The notes under the pieces: generated by a model
Told to the model about the DNA's origin: nothing
Databases searched by the model: none
What the model saw: only the letters and a program-made list of their open reading frames with translations
In this document: piece after piece, positions 46,678 through 55,950 of the stretch
Layout: every line of letters starts with the position of its first letter
Position numbering within the stretch: position 1 is the stretch's first letter
Assembly (NCBI RefSeq): GCF_963678835.1
Contig: NZ_OY787470.1
Location: forward strand, 62,001-126,000
Source of the DNA: an uncultured Desulfuromonas sp.
Lineage (GTDB): Bacteria > Desulfobacterota > Desulfuromonadia > Desulfuromonadales > Desulfuromonadaceae
Direction of reading: 5' to 3'
Length of the DNA stretch: 64,000 bases
Translations under genes and position numbers: made by a program

Positions 46678-48316
46678 TCATCGCATCCCCCGCACCGAAT
46701 CAGCTTACACCTATCCCTTGTTGATCAAACATCTGTTGCAATCGCCACTGGTGCATCATCCACAACAGGAGATCGTCTACCGCGACCAGTTGCGTTATAC
46801 GTATCGTGATCTGCATGAGCGGGTGTGTCGATTGGCCAACGCCTTGTTGTCTTCCGGAGTCAAGGCCGGTGATACGGTGGCCGTGATGGACTGGGACAGC
46901 CACCGCTATCTGGAATGCTTTTTTGCCGTGCCGATGATTGGTGCGGTGTTGCATACGGTAAATGTCAAACTTTCTGCTGAGCAGATTCTTTACACCATTG
47001 ACCATGCCGAAGACAACATATTGCTGGTCCATCGTGATTTTGTGCCGATCATTGAACAGATCAAGGGGCGCATCGATATGGTGGATCATTATATTCTCCT
47101 CAACGACGGCGCGGCGGCGCTGGACAGCTCGATACCGTTTACGGCTGAATACGAATCATGGCTGGCTGATGCCTCGCCTTACGCGGAATTCCCCGATTTT
47201 GATGAGAACACCCGGGCGACCACCTTTTACACCACCGGCACCACCGGCCTGCCCAAGGGGGTGTACTTCAGCCATCGTCAGCTGGTCCTGCATACCATGG
47301 GCGTCCTTGCCGCCCTCGGGACACCGCAGCACCAGGGCCGACTCCACCAAGGCGATGTCTATATGCCGATCACCCCCATGTTTCATGTGCACGCCTGGGG
47401 GCTGCCCTATGTGGCTACGGCTCTGGGCGTCAAACAGGTGTATCCGGGGCGCTATGCTCCAGAGGTGCTGTTGGAGCTGATCGATCGGGAGCAGGTGACT
47501 TTTTCCCACTGTGTGCCAACCATTCTACATATGCTGTTGAAAAGTTCCCATGTCGACCAGGTGGACCTGAGTCACTGGAAAGTGATTATCGGTGGTTCGG
47601 CCATGTCGCGCAGTCTGTGCCTCGAAGCGATGCAGCGCGGGATTGACCTCTTTACCGGTTACGGCATGTCGGAAACCTGTCCGATTCTCTCTCTGGCGCA
47701 TCTCGACGCTGAGATGCTTGAGCTGGAGGATGATGCCCAGGCGGAAATTCGCTGCAAAACCGGCCGCGCCATGCCGCTGGTCGATGTGCGGGTGGTTGAT
47801 GAACAGATGCAGGAAGTGCCCCGCGATGGTCTCTCCACAGGTGAAATTGTTGTGCGTGCGCCGTGGCTAACCCAGGGTTATCTCAAAGATACCCGCAATT
47901 CTGAACAGTTGTGGCAGGGCGGCTATCTGCACACCGGCGATGTAGCCACCCGCGATACTAAAAACTATCTGAAAATTACCGACCGCACTAAAGACGTGAT
48001 CAAAAGCGGCGGCGAGTGGATCTCCTCACTGGAACTCGAAGACATCTTTTCCCATCATTCGGCTGTGGCCGAAGTGGCGGTCATTGCCCAGCCCGACGAA
48101 AAGTGGGGCGAACGGCCCCTGGCCCTGGTGGTGCTCAAGCCGGATCTGGAAACACCACCGGGGAAAAAGGAATTACTGGCGCTGCTGCATGAATATACCG
48201 ATACCGGCGTGATCTCCAAACAGGTGGTTCTGACCCGGTTTAAATTTGTCGATGCCATTGACAAGACCAGTGTCGGAAAAACAGATAAACGCAGCCTGCG
48301 CGAGAAACATCTGTGA
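46667..48316 (+). CDS. acyl-CoA synthetase (AMP-forming)
   Basis: The 549-residue enzyme activates a carboxylic acid through an acyl-adenylate. The P-loop is TFYTTGTTGLPKGVYFSH, followed by GYGMSETCPILS, HTGDVATRD, TDRTKDVIKSGGEWIS and the C-terminal catalytic Lys in KTSVGKTDKRSL. Closest known pattern is the medium/long-chain acyl-CoA ligase (AlkK/FadD-like) group. ATG 46667 follows CAGGAG; a second ATG at 46670 is equally placed. It overlaps the MFS gene by 11 bp and is followed by the fluoride riboswitch unit, which has its own promoter. Confidence 0.92.
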   Translation: MMSDHRIPRTESAYTYPLLIKHLLQSPLVHHPQQEIVYRDQLRYTYRDLHERVCRLANALLSSGVKAGDTVAVMDWDSHRYLECFFAVPMIGAVLHTVNVKLSAEQILYTIDHAEDNILLVHRDFVPIIEQIKGRIDMVDHYILLNDGAAALDSSIPFTAEYESWLADASPYAEFPDFDENTRATTFYTTGTTGLPKGVYFSHRQLVLHTMGVLAALGTPQHQGRLHQGDVYMPITPMFHVHAWGLPYVATALGVKQVYPGRYAPEVLLELIDREQVTFSHCVPTILHMLLKSSHVDQVDLSHWKVIIGGSAMSRSLCLEAMQRGIDLFTGYGMSETCPILSLAHLDAEMLELEDDAQAEIRCKTGRAMPLVDVRVVDEQMQEVPRDGLSTGEIVVRAPWLTQGYLKDTRNSEQLWQGGYLHTGDVATRDTKNYLKITDRTKDVIKSGGEWISSLELEDIFSHHSAVAEVAVIAQPDEKWGERPLALVVLKPDLETPPGKKELLALLHEYTDTGVISKQVVLTRFKFVDAIDKTSVGKTDKRSLREKHL

Positions 48317-48335
48317 GGTAACCACCCAGATATGC

Positions 48336-48364
48336 TTGAAAAAAAGTGCCGGGAGGGCTAGAGT
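48336..48364 (+). promoter_or_regulatory. promoter of the fluoride-responsive unit
   Basis: TTGAAA (48336-48341) and TAGAGT (48359-48364) are spaced by 17 bp and end about 15 bases before the riboswitch aptamer, so the transcript would begin just upstream of it. The agreement between promoter and RNA position raises confidence. Confidence 0.65.
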
Positions 48365-48379
48365 ACTCGACGACATGTT

Positions 48380-48442
48380 AACGGGGATGGAGTTCTCCCG
48401 GTAACCGTCTGTCGATTTTTGCAGGCTGATGACTCCTGTATG
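48380..48442 (+). ncRNA. fluoride riboswitch (crcB motif)
   Basis: The sequence follows the crcB/fluoride aptamer consensus. It has the first stem with GGGGATGGAG and its closing TTCTCCC, the conserved AACCG, a variable segment, then GCTGATGACTCCTGTA (the near-invariant GAUGACUCCU element). The last segment (ACTCCTGTA) is complementary to TACAGGAGT of the terminator at 48466-48474, giving an obvious switch: fluoride-bound aptamer would disrupt the terminator. It precedes a CLC-F-type antiporter gene, the expected target. Confidence 0.93.
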
Positions 48443-48480
48443 AAGGCTTTGTTTGCAAAGCTTTCGTACAGGAGTTTTTT
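48432..48480 (+). terminator. riboswitch-controlled intrinsic terminator
   Basis: ACTCCTGTA (48432-48440) pairs with TACAGGAGT (48466-48474). Inner arms GGCTTTG and CAAAGCTTT extend the stem, and six T follow. The left arm overlaps the conserved GAUGACUCCU part of the fluoride aptamer, so aptamer and terminator are mutually exclusive. Confidence 0.9.
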
Positions 48481-48566
48481 GTGGACGGCTTTTTGTCAAA
48501 GGATTTGTTTTATCCATTTTTCCGTGATCATTGTGGGATCACAATTGTGTTCAAGGAGAAATTATC

Positions 48567-49928
48567 ATGCCGATACGCTGGGATGTGCGTGAACATTTGA
48601 GCCTCGGCTGGTTTGTGGTGCGCTGGTTGCTGATGATCGCACCGGTTGCCGCCCTGATCGGTTCCAGTGTGGCTTTTTTCCTCTGGTTGCTGGCCGAGGC
48701 CACTCAGACGCGTTGGGCGCACCCTGAGCTGGTGTTTGGGTTGCCGCTGGCCGGTATCTTTATTGTCTGGTGCTATCACTCCATGGGCAGTACTGCCGGG
48801 GGCGGCAACAATCTGGTTATGGAGCAGATCCACCAACCCGGTGCCGGGATTCCCAAACGGATGATGCCGCTGGTGTTGTTTGCCACGGTGATCACCCACC
48901 TGTTCGGCGGTTCGGCCGGTCGCGAGGGAACTGCCGTGCAGATGGGCGGCAGCATTGCCCAGGTGTTCAGTCGGCCATTTCGTCTCAGCGAGGAGGATAC
49001 GCGTATTCTCCTCACCTGCGGGGTGGCCGCTGGTTTTGGCGCGGTTTTCGGCACGCCTTTGGCCGGAGCGATCTTTGCTCTGGAAGTTCTCGCCGTAGGC
49101 AAGATGCGTTACGAGGCTTTGATCCCGTGCCTGATGGCCAGTTTGCTCGGTGATCTGGTGTGTACCGCCTGGGGCATTGGTCATACCCAATATCAGATTG
49201 TTGCCCCGGAGCTGCATATTGACGCAGCGGTTGCCCATGTATCGCTGGTGTTGGCGGCCAAGGTGATGCTGGCGTCGATTCTGTTCGGCCTGGCCGGGTT
49301 CCTGTTTGCCGAGATCACCCATGCGTTGTCCGGGCTGTTTAAAAAATACGTGCCTCGCTACTGGTTGCGTCCGGTGATTGGTGCGGTTGTTGTCCTTGGC
49401 ATCAGTTTTCTGCTCGGTACCCGCGATTATCTGGGTCTTGGTGTCGGTTCGGCAAGTGGCGACGGCATCTCCATTGTCAATGCCTTTTCCGGAGTCGGCG
49501 TCACGCCGTGGAGCTGGTGGTGGAAACTGCTGCTGACCGCCATTACCTTGAGCAGTGGCTTCAAGGGTGGCGAAGTGACGCCGTTGTTTTTTGTCGGCGC
49601 AACTCTGGGCGCGGCATTGGCCGGGGTCCTCGACGTGCCAGTGGATTTACTGGCCGGCATTGGGTTCATTGCCGTGTTCGCCGGTGCCACCAACACACCA
49701 CTGGCGTGTACCCTGATGGGTGTGGAACTGTTTGGTGCTCAGTATCTGGAGTATTTTGCCATCGCCTGTTTTTTGTCCTATCTGTTCAGTGGTCACTCCA
49801 GTATTTATCTGTCACAACAGATTGCCGCACCCAAGGGCGGTGTTTTTCGATATCGGGGGGTGGATACCCTCAAGTCGGCGCGTGATGCTCGCCGTTTCTG
49901 GTGGCGTCGCCAGTCGCCTGATGAATAG
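48567..49928 (+). CDS. CLC-F-type fluoride/proton antiporter
   Basis: The 453-residue protein has about 11-12 membrane segments of the CLC family. The selectivity-filter motif of chloride CLCs (GSGIP) is replaced by AGGGNN (77-82), and the gating-glutamate motif reads GREGTAVQ (118-125) rather than GREGP. Both features fit the CLC-F subgroup, which expels fluoride. The fluoride riboswitch upstream strongly supports this. ATG 48567 follows AAGGAGA; an earlier start at 48531 would lack this site. It exports F- in exchange for H+ across the inner membrane. Confidence 0.93.
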   Translation: MPIRWDVREHLSLGWFVVRWLLMIAPVAALIGSSVAFFLWLLAEATQTRWAHPELVFGLPLAGIFIVWCYHSMGSTAGGGNNLVMEQIHQPGAGIPKRMMPLVLFATVITHLFGGSAGREGTAVQMGGSIAQVFSRPFRLSEEDTRILLTCGVAAGFGAVFGTPLAGAIFALEVLAVGKMRYEALIPCLMASLLGDLVCTAWGIGHTQYQIVAPELHIDAAVAHVSLVLAAKVMLASILFGLAGFLFAEITHALSGLFKKYVPRYWLRPVIGAVVVLGISFLLGTRDYLGLGVGSASGDGISIVNAFSGVGVTPWSWWWKLLLTAITLSSGFKGGEVTPLFFVGATLGAALAGVLDVPVDLLAGIGFIAVFAGATNTPLACTLMGVELFGAQYLEYFAIACFLSYLFSGHSSIYLSQQIAAPKGGVFRYRGVDTLKSARDARRFWWRRQSPDE

Positions 49929-49943
49929 GGAGTTGTCATCATA

Positions 49944-50552
49944 ATGTCTGAAATGAATGCCACACTCGAAACGATAGTCCGGCGTCACAGTATTCGTAAA
50001 TTTACCGATCAACCGGTGAGTGAAGAGATGCTACAAACCATTCTGCATGCTGCCAACCAAGCGCCTTCTGCGCATAATCAGCAATCCTGGCGCTTTGTCG
50101 TGGTGACGGGAGAGAGGAAACGTCAACTGGCGGAACTGGTCAAACAACGCGCAACAGATTTTCCCAAAGCGTCCTCAGCTCTGCTGCGCATGGCCGCACG
50201 CAGCATCGCAACCGCTCCGGTGGTGGTGGCCGTGGCCAATACTGGTGAGCTGATCGAGCATGGTACCAAACTCTTTCAATTGGAAGATGCCCATATCAGC
50301 CTGGATTTTTTCCGCACCATGGAGATTCAAAGTTCCGCGGCAGCCGTGGAAAATATGTTGTTGGCGGCCACCGCTTTGGGGCTTGGCAGCGTCTGGTTGG
50401 GTGTTTTGTTTTTGATCAAGGATGACGTGATGGCATTGCTTGGTGAAAGACAGGGCGAGTTTATGGCGGTTGTTCCCATTGGTTATGCTGAGCGGGACAG
50501 CCAGGGGCCGAAAAAAAGAGCCACCGATGTGGTGATGCGACGGCTGGATTAA
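49944..50552 (+). CDS. nitroreductase-family flavoprotein
   Basis: The 202-residue protein has the FMN-binding motif RRHSIRKFTDQPV near the N-terminus, APSAHNQQSWRFVVV and GLGSVWLGV, typical nitroreductase signatures. Family members reduce nitro groups, quinones or other substrates with NAD(P)H. It lies 15 bp after the fluoride antiporter gene with AGGGAG upstream, so it is probably transcribed from the same riboswitch-controlled promoter. Substrate is unknown. Confidence 0.9.
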   Translation: MSEMNATLETIVRRHSIRKFTDQPVSEEMLQTILHAANQAPSAHNQQSWRFVVVTGERKRQLAELVKQRATDFPKASSALLRMAARSIATAPVVVAVANTGELIEHGTKLFQLEDAHISLDFFRTMEIQSSAAAVENMLLAATALGLGSVWLGVLFLIKDDVMALLGERQGEFMAVVPIGYAERDSQGPKKRATDVVMRRLD

Positions 50553-50733
50553 TTTTAATAAAATGTAATGCCTGTGCGCTTGAGTCCATGAAATTGTGGT
50601 GTTACATTAAAAAATGGAAAATATTGTTGAGCTGTTTTATTTAGTTTATTTGATATGACAAGGATACTTTTATTGGGTGTGCCCGAAAGGGTGCGCTGCT
50701 TTGACTCCCTCTTTTAGGTTCGGAGACCCTTCC

Positions 50734-52674
50734 ATGAAAAACTTGTCCATCAAAGTCAAGATCATAGGCGTTAGTATCCTGCTGCCCACACTGCTGTTGT
50801 GTGGCCTGTTCGTCGCTTATGTGGTTCAGGAAAAGAACACGGCTGTTGCGACTTATGTTGACAAAGCCCGTACCATTACCGTGACGGTTGAATCCACCCG
50901 TGAAGGGATGGAAGATCTGTATCAGAAAAGTGTTTTTACGCCGCAGATGTTGCGCGAGTTTGCCGATAGTGGCCATGCGGATAAATTGCTTGCTTCTGTG
51001 CCTGTGGTGTCGTCGTGGAATGCGGCCATGCGCAAGGCCCGTGAAGGGGGCTATGAATTCAAGGTGCCCAAATTCAGTCCGCGTAATCCAGCCAACGAGC
51101 CGGATGCTGTGGAAGCCCGGGCTTTGAAGAAAATGAAAGCGGAAAATCTCAGCGAATATTACGAGATTGATGAACAGCTCAACGCGGTGCGCTATTTTCG
51201 CCCGGTCCGCTTGAGCGAAATTTGCCTGACTTGTCATGGCGATCCAGCAACCTCCGCACAAGTCTGGGGTAACGAACAGGGGCTTGATCCCACCGGCGCT
51301 CGAATGGAGAACTGGCATGTTGGTGAAATTCACGGCGCCTTTGAGGTCGTCCAGTCCCTGGATGCTGCTGATGCCCAACTGGCGGCGTCGTTGTGGAAGG
51401 GCGGTGGCGCCGTCGCCGGTGGTTTGATTATTTTTGCTGTTTTGTTGACCTTGTTTGTCATGCAGAATCTGATCCAGCCGTTGAGCAAAAGTGTCGCTAT
51501 GATCGAGGCCATGGGCGAAGGGAAGCTTGACCAGCGTCTGAGCTTTAAAAATAACGACGAAATGGGTCGTATGGGCCGGGCCATGGATGCCTTTGCCGAC
51601 AGCCTTCAGCATGAAATTCTCACCGCTTTCAACAAGTTGGCCCAGGGTGATTTTACGTTTGCCGCCCACGGTTTGATCAAGCAACCACTGGCGCAAGCTA
51701 ACGATGCGTTGAACGACAGCATGGGGCAGGTGCAATTGGCCGGCAACCAGATCTCCTCCGGTGCCGACCAGATTTCCGATACCAGCCAGGCACTGTCACA
51801 GGCCGCCACCGAGCAGGCCAGCTCACTCGAAGAGATCTCTGCATCCATGAGCGAAATGGCGTCGCGGACCAAGCAGAATGCCGATAATGCCGTGCAGGCC
51901 AACCTGTTGGCGGCTCAGGCCAGTACTGCGGCATCCAAAGGCAATGAACAAATGCAGGAGATGGTGGGGGCCATGGGTGAAATTAACGAATCGGCCCAAA
52001 ATATTTCCCGTATCATCAAGGTTATTGACGAGATTGCTTTTCAGACCAACCTGCTGGCATTGAATGCTGCTGTTGAAGCGGCGCGTGCCGGCCAACACGG
52101 CAAAGGTTTTGCCGTTGTCGCCGAGGAGGTTCGTAACCTGGCGGCCCGCAGCGCCAAAGCGGCCAGTGAAACGGCCGAATTGATTGAAGGAGCTGTTCAG
52201 AAAGCCGGCAACGGTACCCAGATTGCCGAAAGCACTGCCGAGGCCCTGGACGGTATTGTTACAGGGATTACCAAGGTCTCTGACCTGGTCGGTGAAATTG
52301 CCGCCGCTTCCGACGAACAGACTCAGGGCATTTCGCAGGTCAGTATCGGCCTGACACAGATTGATGAAGTGACCCAGCAAAATACCGCTAATGCCGTGCA
52401 GTGTGCCGCAACCTCTGAGCAGTTGGCTGCACAGGCTGCGCAACTGCAGGAGATGCTGGCAGGATTCACCCTCTATTCGACACGGCAACAGCCCCCTGTG
52501 AGCGTGAAGCCGGTGTCTGCGCCGCAACCGGCGTTGACGTCACCGCCAGCGGTTCAGTCGACCGCAGCGCCACAGCAGACAGCAAACAGCTCTTCCGACA
52601 GTGGATGGGGTGGTGTGGTTGATAATGGCAGTGATTTCATTGCCTTGGACGATGATGAGTTCGGAAAATATTGA
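50734..52674 (+). CDS. methyl-accepting chemotaxis protein with haem-c sensor domain
   Basis: The 646-residue receptor has an N-terminal membrane helix (8-30), a periplasmic Tll0287-like (DUF3365) sensor with haem-attachment motif CLTCH (164-168) in [10 protein letters not shown], a second helix near 227-250, a HAMP domain and a long signalling domain. The hairpin tip [21 protein letters not shown] is standard. The haem-c sensor suggests redox, oxygen, NO or CO sensing. The C-terminus is Pro/Gln-rich and ends [11 protein letters not shown] 50734 follows GGAG; a start at 50677 adds 19 residues without a ribosome site. Terminator 52693-52731 follows. Confidence 0.92.
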   Translation: MKNLSIKVKIIGVSILLPTLLLCGLFVAYVVQEKNTAVATYVDKARTITVTVESTREGMEDLYQKSVFTPQMLREFADSGHADKLLASVPVVSSWNAAMRKAREGGYEFKVPKFSPRNPANEPDAVEARALKKMKAENLSEYYEIDEQLNAVRYFRPVRLSEICLTCHGDPATSAQVWGNEQGLDPTGARMENWHVGEIHGAFEVVQSLDAADAQLAASLWKGGGAVAGGLIIFAVLLTLFVMQNLIQPLSKSVAMIEAMGEGKLDQRLSFKNNDEMGRMGRAMDAFADSLQHEILTAFNKLAQGDFTFAAHGLIKQPLAQANDALNDSMGQVQLAGNQISSGADQISDTSQALSQAATEQASSLEEISASMSEMASRTKQNADNAVQANLLAAQASTAASKGNEQMQEMVGAMGEINESAQNISRIIKVIDEIAFQTNLLALNAAVEAARAGQHGKGFAVVAEEVRNLAARSAKAASETAELIEGAVQKAGNGTQIAESTAEALDGIVTGITKVSDLVGEIAAASDEQTQGISQVSIGLTQIDEVTQQNTANAVQCAATSEQLAAQAAQLQEMLAGFTLYSTRQQPPVSVKPVSAPQPALTSPPAVQSTAAPQQTANSSSDSGWGGVVDNGSDFIALDDDEFGKY

Positions 52675-52692
52675 GATTCTTCCTCAGGGAAT

Positions 52693-52731
52693 AACTAAAA
52701 AGGCCCGCACCGTGTGTGGGCCTTTTTAGTT
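52693..52731. terminator. intrinsic bidirectional terminator
   Basis: AACTAAAAAGGCCCGCAC and GTGTGGGCCTTTTTAGTT form a long near-perfect stem with a 2-3-base loop, with a T-run on one side and an A-run on the other. It ends the chemoreceptor transcript and could also stop minus-strand transcription. Confidence 0.93.
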
Positions 52732-52755
52732 GGAACCGCTCAAAACTACGGTTTA

Positions 52756-52905
52756 TCAAATAACGCGATAACGAACGTCGGTCAGCGTCTGGGTGAAGAT
52801 GGTGGCCAGAGCCACAGCGGATTCGTCGTTTTCAGCTTTGATCACCGATGCCATAGCGGCAATGGCACCACCGCCGCAGATAGCGGTTCCGCAGGAGGTC
52901 CGCAT
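52756..52905 (-). pseudogene. internal fragment of YeiH/UPF0324-family sulfate exporter
   Basis: On the minus strand a 49-codon frame reads TSCGTAICGGGAIAAMASVI, then KAENDESAVALATIF, before diverging and stopping at 52756-52758. The match is to the conserved core of UPF0324/YeiH inner-membrane proteins (GTSICG, AIAA, PVI-A, AVALATI). Full-length proteins have about 340 residues, so nine tenths of the gene is missing and no ribosome site is present. It abuts and slightly overlaps the lysR fragment on the other strand, the usual divergent partner. Confidence 0.75.
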
Positions 52906-53125
52906 CCCGTTGCAGGTGGGTCATAGCGACCAGATTGAACAGGCGGTTCATGACGGCCAACTTGATGTCGGACTCATTGAAAGACCGTGTCACCTGAAAA
53001 GCTTTGAGTGTCGCTACTGGCGGTACAAACCGAACTGGAGCATGGTTGGTTGCTGTGCAGATGTCTTTGGATTTCGTCAGCTCAGTGTGCTGATCAGCCC
53101 GGACCGTCTTGCAGCGTTGGATTGA
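52898..53125 (+). pseudogene. fragment of LysR-family regulator (effector-binding domain)
   Basis: The frame contains VGHSDQIEQAVHDGQLDVGL, then IERPCHL, typical of the effector-binding domain of LysR-type regulators (N-x-x-I-x-x-V-x-x-G-x-L-D-x-G-L-I-E), and later LSVLISPDRLAAL, the corresponding V-x-S-P-x-x-P-L-A motif in decayed form. The helix-turn-helix, most of the core and the C-terminus are absent. It faces the YeiH fragment in an arrangement expected from deletion between divergent yeiH and its lysR regulator. Confidence 0.7.
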
Positions 53126-53162
53126 GGCGATTGATGACGCTGCAACAGAGAAAGAAGCGCGG

Positions 53163-54608
53163 TTAAAGCTGTGCAATCACTTCACAACGGTTTTTTCCGT
53201 TCTGCTTGGCGATGTACAGAGCCTGATCTGACCGTTTCAGTAAGGTGTCGGGGCTATCCTGATCACGGTATTCCACCACGCCGAAGCTGGCCGTGGTGTA
53301 CAACGTTTTTTCTTCGTAGTCGATGGCATAAGCCTGAATGGCCAGTCGAATCGACTCAGCACGCTTCAGAGCATCGTCGAGCTGGCAATGCTTCAGCAGT
53401 ACGAGAAACTCTTCGCCTCCCCAGCGGCCGACAACATCACAACCACGCAGCTCTTTTGACACAATGTCGGCGACGTTCTGCAACACCGCGTCGCCGGCCA
53501 TGTGGCCATGGGTGTCGTTGATCTGTTTGAAATTATCGAGATCAAACAGGATGACACTGAACGGAACCTGATGACGCTGTTGCTCTCTGAACAGTTGCAA
53601 CAGGTGAAGGTCGATGGCCTGACGATTGGCAATGCGCGTCAGCTTGTCGGTCAGGGCCATCTCTTCCAAACGTTTCTGATAACGGTTGATGTTTATCTGC
53701 GTCAGTGAGACGACAATCAGGGTGACCGTGAAGCAAATCGTCAGATTTATCAGCAGAGTCAGGCGAATCTGCCGCAGCATCGCCTCCTCTGATTGTTCCA
53801 CCATCAAGTACCAGCCAAATTCAGAAATGTAGCGGGTATTGAGGTGAAAGGTTTCGCCGTCACGTTGGTAAATCAAGGTGTTCTGCTGTTCGTTGAGCAG
53901 TTGATCCACATGCGCGTTTAAGCCGTCAATATCGGTTAGAGAGGTGATTGTTGCCGGGAAATCCTTGCCGGCCAGAGTCAGTACGCCTTGCGGGTCGACA
54001 AAGAAAATCGTTCGCTGATAATCCCGTTGGTAGGTTGCAATCAGGGTTTTTACCGCAGAAACGGTGAGTCCGACACCGGTGGCGCCGATAAACTGGCCCT
54101 GATAATCCTTCACCCGGTAATTGATGAAAATGGTCATGCTGTCGTGATTGGCCATGTCCGGGTCGACATTGATTTCGTAGTCCTCTTGCATGTCGCGGAC
54201 GCGGAAATACCACAAATCGCGCGGTTCATCCGGTGATACGTTTTTCAGAATACCATCGGCATAGTAGTAGCGATAGGTGCGATCCGAGACAAAGAAACTG
54301 GTAAAGGTCCCGTAGCGCTGCTTGATCTCGTTGAGGTAGCGGACCATTTTGTCTGCGTGCTGTTCCCCTTCCGTGACCCAATCACGCAAAAACGTATCAC
54401 TGGCCATCAGCGATGAGATAAACAGAGGCTGCAGCAGATCGCGCTGAATCTCCGAATAGATGGTGTCACTGGTCAGCGGCAGCTCACTGTCGTCAATCCG
54501 CGCGCGCAAGGCGTTGAGCGCAGCATAATAGCTCGCCAGGCTGGTGAGGAGAAATCCACTGGCCAAAAGCAGGGTTAAGATAACAATGAGGCGGCGTTTG
54601 CTGATCAT
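53163..54608 (-). CDS. Cache-domain diguanylate cyclase
   Basis: The 481-residue protein has two membrane segments (about 8-28 and 283-305) around a roughly 250-residue periplasmic dCache-like sensor (SFFVSDRTYRYYYADG and IFINYRVKDYQGQFIGATGV). A GGDEF domain follows with RWGGEEF and I-site RGCD five residues upstream. It should make cyclic-di-GMP under control of a periplasmic ligand, with product feedback. It lies 27 bp downstream of the cyclic-nucleotide-binding gene and is probably co-transcribed with it. Confidence 0.92.
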   Translation of the reverse strand: MISKRRLIVILTLLLASGFLLTSLASYYAALNALRARIDDSELPLTSDTIYSEIQRDLLQPLFISSLMASDTFLRDWVTEGEQHADKMVRYLNEIKQRYGTFTSFFVSDRTYRYYYADGILKNVSPDEPRDLWYFRVRDMQEDYEINVDPDMANHDSMTIFINYRVKDYQGQFIGATGVGLTVSAVKTLIATYQRDYQRTIFFVDPQGVLTLAGKDFPATITSLTDIDGLNAHVDQLLNEQQNTLIYQRDGETFHLNTRYISEFGWYLMVEQSEEAMLRQIRLTLLINLTICFTVTLIVVSLTQININRYQKRLEEMALTDKLTRIANRQAIDLHLLQLFREQQRHQVPFSVILFDLDNFKQINDTHGHMAGDAVLQNVADIVSKELRGCDVVGRWGGEEFLVLLKHCQLDDALKRAESIRLAIQAYAIDYEEKTLYTTASFGVVEYRDQDSPDTLLKRSDQALYIAKQNGKNRCEVIAQL

Positions 54609-54635
54609 TCATACGGTCCAGTGCGCAAGGGTGGA

Positions 54636-55091
54636 TCAAAAAATTGAGGCAATGCGTTCGTAGGATTTGCTCAAGCGTTTACTTGTCATCTTTAATAGCC
54701 CCTTGAGCAACTTCAGACCCAATGTGGGGTTGGTTTGAATTAATGCTTCAAATCTGTCGTTGGACAGAAACAGCAGCTCTACATCCGTAATCGCTTCAGC
54801 ACTGACGGAACGGACATTGTCTGTCAGCAGGCACAGTTCACCGACGACAGAGCCGGGACCGTAAGTGCCGACGATAATATAGCGGTCGGAAAACTCGGTC
54901 ATTTTCTTAATGCCCAGACGCCCCTTCAGAATAAACGCCACCTGATTATCATCGTCCCCTTCGTTCCACAGAGTTTCACCCGATTGAGCACGCTGATGGG
55001 TGCAGAACTTCAGCAAGCTGGAGATCTCCTCTTTGGGCATGTCGCGAAAAAAGCGAAATTTGTCTTGCGCTAACGCAGGTAAAGACGTCAT
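54636..55091 (-). CDS. single-domain cyclic-nucleotide-binding protein
   Basis: The 151-residue protein is one Crp-type cyclic-nucleotide-binding domain: GDDDNQVAFILKGRLGI, then GSVVGELCLLTDNVRSVSAE, the phosphate-binding cassette (GELxLLxxxxRSxSA). There is no helix-turn-helix. The short helical tail (GLLKMTSKRLSKSYERI) may contact a partner. The adjacent diguanylate cyclase is a candidate partner. ATG 55091 has only a weak ribosome site. Confidence 0.88.
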   Translation of the reverse strand: MTSLPALAQDKFRFFRDMPKEEISSLLKFCTHQRAQSGETLWNEGDDDNQVAFILKGRLGIKKMTEFSDRYIIVGTYGPGSVVGELCLLTDNVRSVSAEAITDVELLFLSNDRFEALIQTNPTLGLKLLKGLLKMTSKRLSKSYERIASIF

Positions 55092-55206
55092 GGTAACAGT
55101 CCATTATTTAATGTTAGAGGCAGGGGAATGTTAACGTTATTTGGCAATATGTCAATGAAAACCCGGCCCGTTCAATGGTATACAGAGAGAGGAAGGAGTT
55201 TTTTGC

Positions 55207-55704
55207 GTGGAGCAGTCTCAGGATGAGAAATTTATGCGCCGTGCCCTTGATCTGGCTCGCCAAGCTGAGCAACTCGGTGAGGTGCCGGTAGGCGCTGTCA
55301 TCGTGCACGACGGCAAAGTTATTGCCGCTGCAGGTAATCGTCGCGAAACCTGGCAGGATCCCACCGCCCATGCCGAGTTGATCGCTCTGCGTGAGGCGGC
55401 GAAACGCATTGATTCCTGGCGTCTCGAAGAGACAACACTGTATGTTACTCTGGAACCCTGTGTCATGTGTATGGGTGGCATTATTCTGTCGCGAATTCCC
55501 CGCCTGGTTTTTGGTGCCCGCGATCCACGTGTCGGTGCCGTCGGCTCGGTATTTGACCTGGCTGACGACGAGCGTTTTAACCACCGGGTCGCGGTTTGTG
55601 AAGGCGTACTTGCCTCGGAATGCAGCGAAATTCTCACGGAATTTTTTCGTCAATTGCGTCAAAAGAAAAAGGCTGCTAGAATGCGCTCCGCAAACGACGA
55701 GTAA
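55207..55704 (+). CDS. tadA: tRNA(adenine-34) deaminase
   Basis: The 165-residue enzyme converts A34 to inosine in tRNA-Arg(ACG). Zinc motifs are HAE (His55, Glu57) and PCVMC (Cys85, Cys88), with the TadA-specific GAVGSVFDL and GVLASECSEILTEFFR segments downstream. The start is GTG 55207 preceded by GGAAGG. It lies 11 bp before tRNA-Ser and could share a transcript with it, a common but not fixed arrangement. Confidence 0.97.
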   Translation: MEQSQDEKFMRRALDLARQAEQLGEVPVGAVIVHDGKVIAAAGNRRETWQDPTAHAELIALREAAKRIDSWRLEETTLYVTLEPCVMCMGGIILSRIPRLVFGARDPRVGAVGSVFDLADDERFNHRVAVCEGVLASECSEILTEFFRQLRQKKKAARMRSANDE

Positions 55705-55715
55705 ATCATGATTGC

Positions 55716-55803
55716 GGAGAGGTGTCCGAGCGGCCGAAGGTGATTGACTCGAAATCAATTGTCCCGAAAGGGACCGGGAGTTCGAATCTCCCCCTCTCCG
55801 CCA
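55716..55803 (+). tRNA. tRNA-Ser (anticodon CGA)
   Basis: The acceptor stem GGAGAGG pairs with CCTCTCC. The anticodon stem ATTGA/TCAAT encloses loop CTCGAAA with anticodon CGA reading UCG. A long variable arm (GTCCCGAAAGGGAC) marks a class II serine tRNA, and the T-arm is GGGAGTTCGAATCTCCC. The discriminator G and CCA are encoded. It is followed directly by an intrinsic terminator. Confidence 0.97.
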
Positions 55804-55808
55804 TTAAT

Positions 55809-55851
55809 AAACAAAAGGACGTTGCCCAACGGGTGACGTCCTTTTGTTTTT
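55809..55851 (+). terminator. terminator after tRNA-Ser, first copy
   Basis: AAACAAAAGGACGT (55809-55822) and ACGTCCTTTTGTTT (55836-55849) form a perfect 14-bp stem with a T-rich end. A second copy with one changed stem pair lies at 56159-56201. Confidence 0.93.
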
Positions 55852-55950
55852 ATACGCTGTTGGGAGATTCGAAGCGCAGCGAGCGCTGACTGAATGTCAG
55901 AAAAGCGGTCAGTGCTTGAACACAGTCAATTTTGTCATCGGAGTGCCCCC

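Noticed and set aside
52793..53125. Intact 110-residue plus-strand gene
   Set aside because: Only the last two thirds match a LysR effector domain; the N-terminal part reads across the antisense of the YeiH fragment, so it is a fusion of two remnants.
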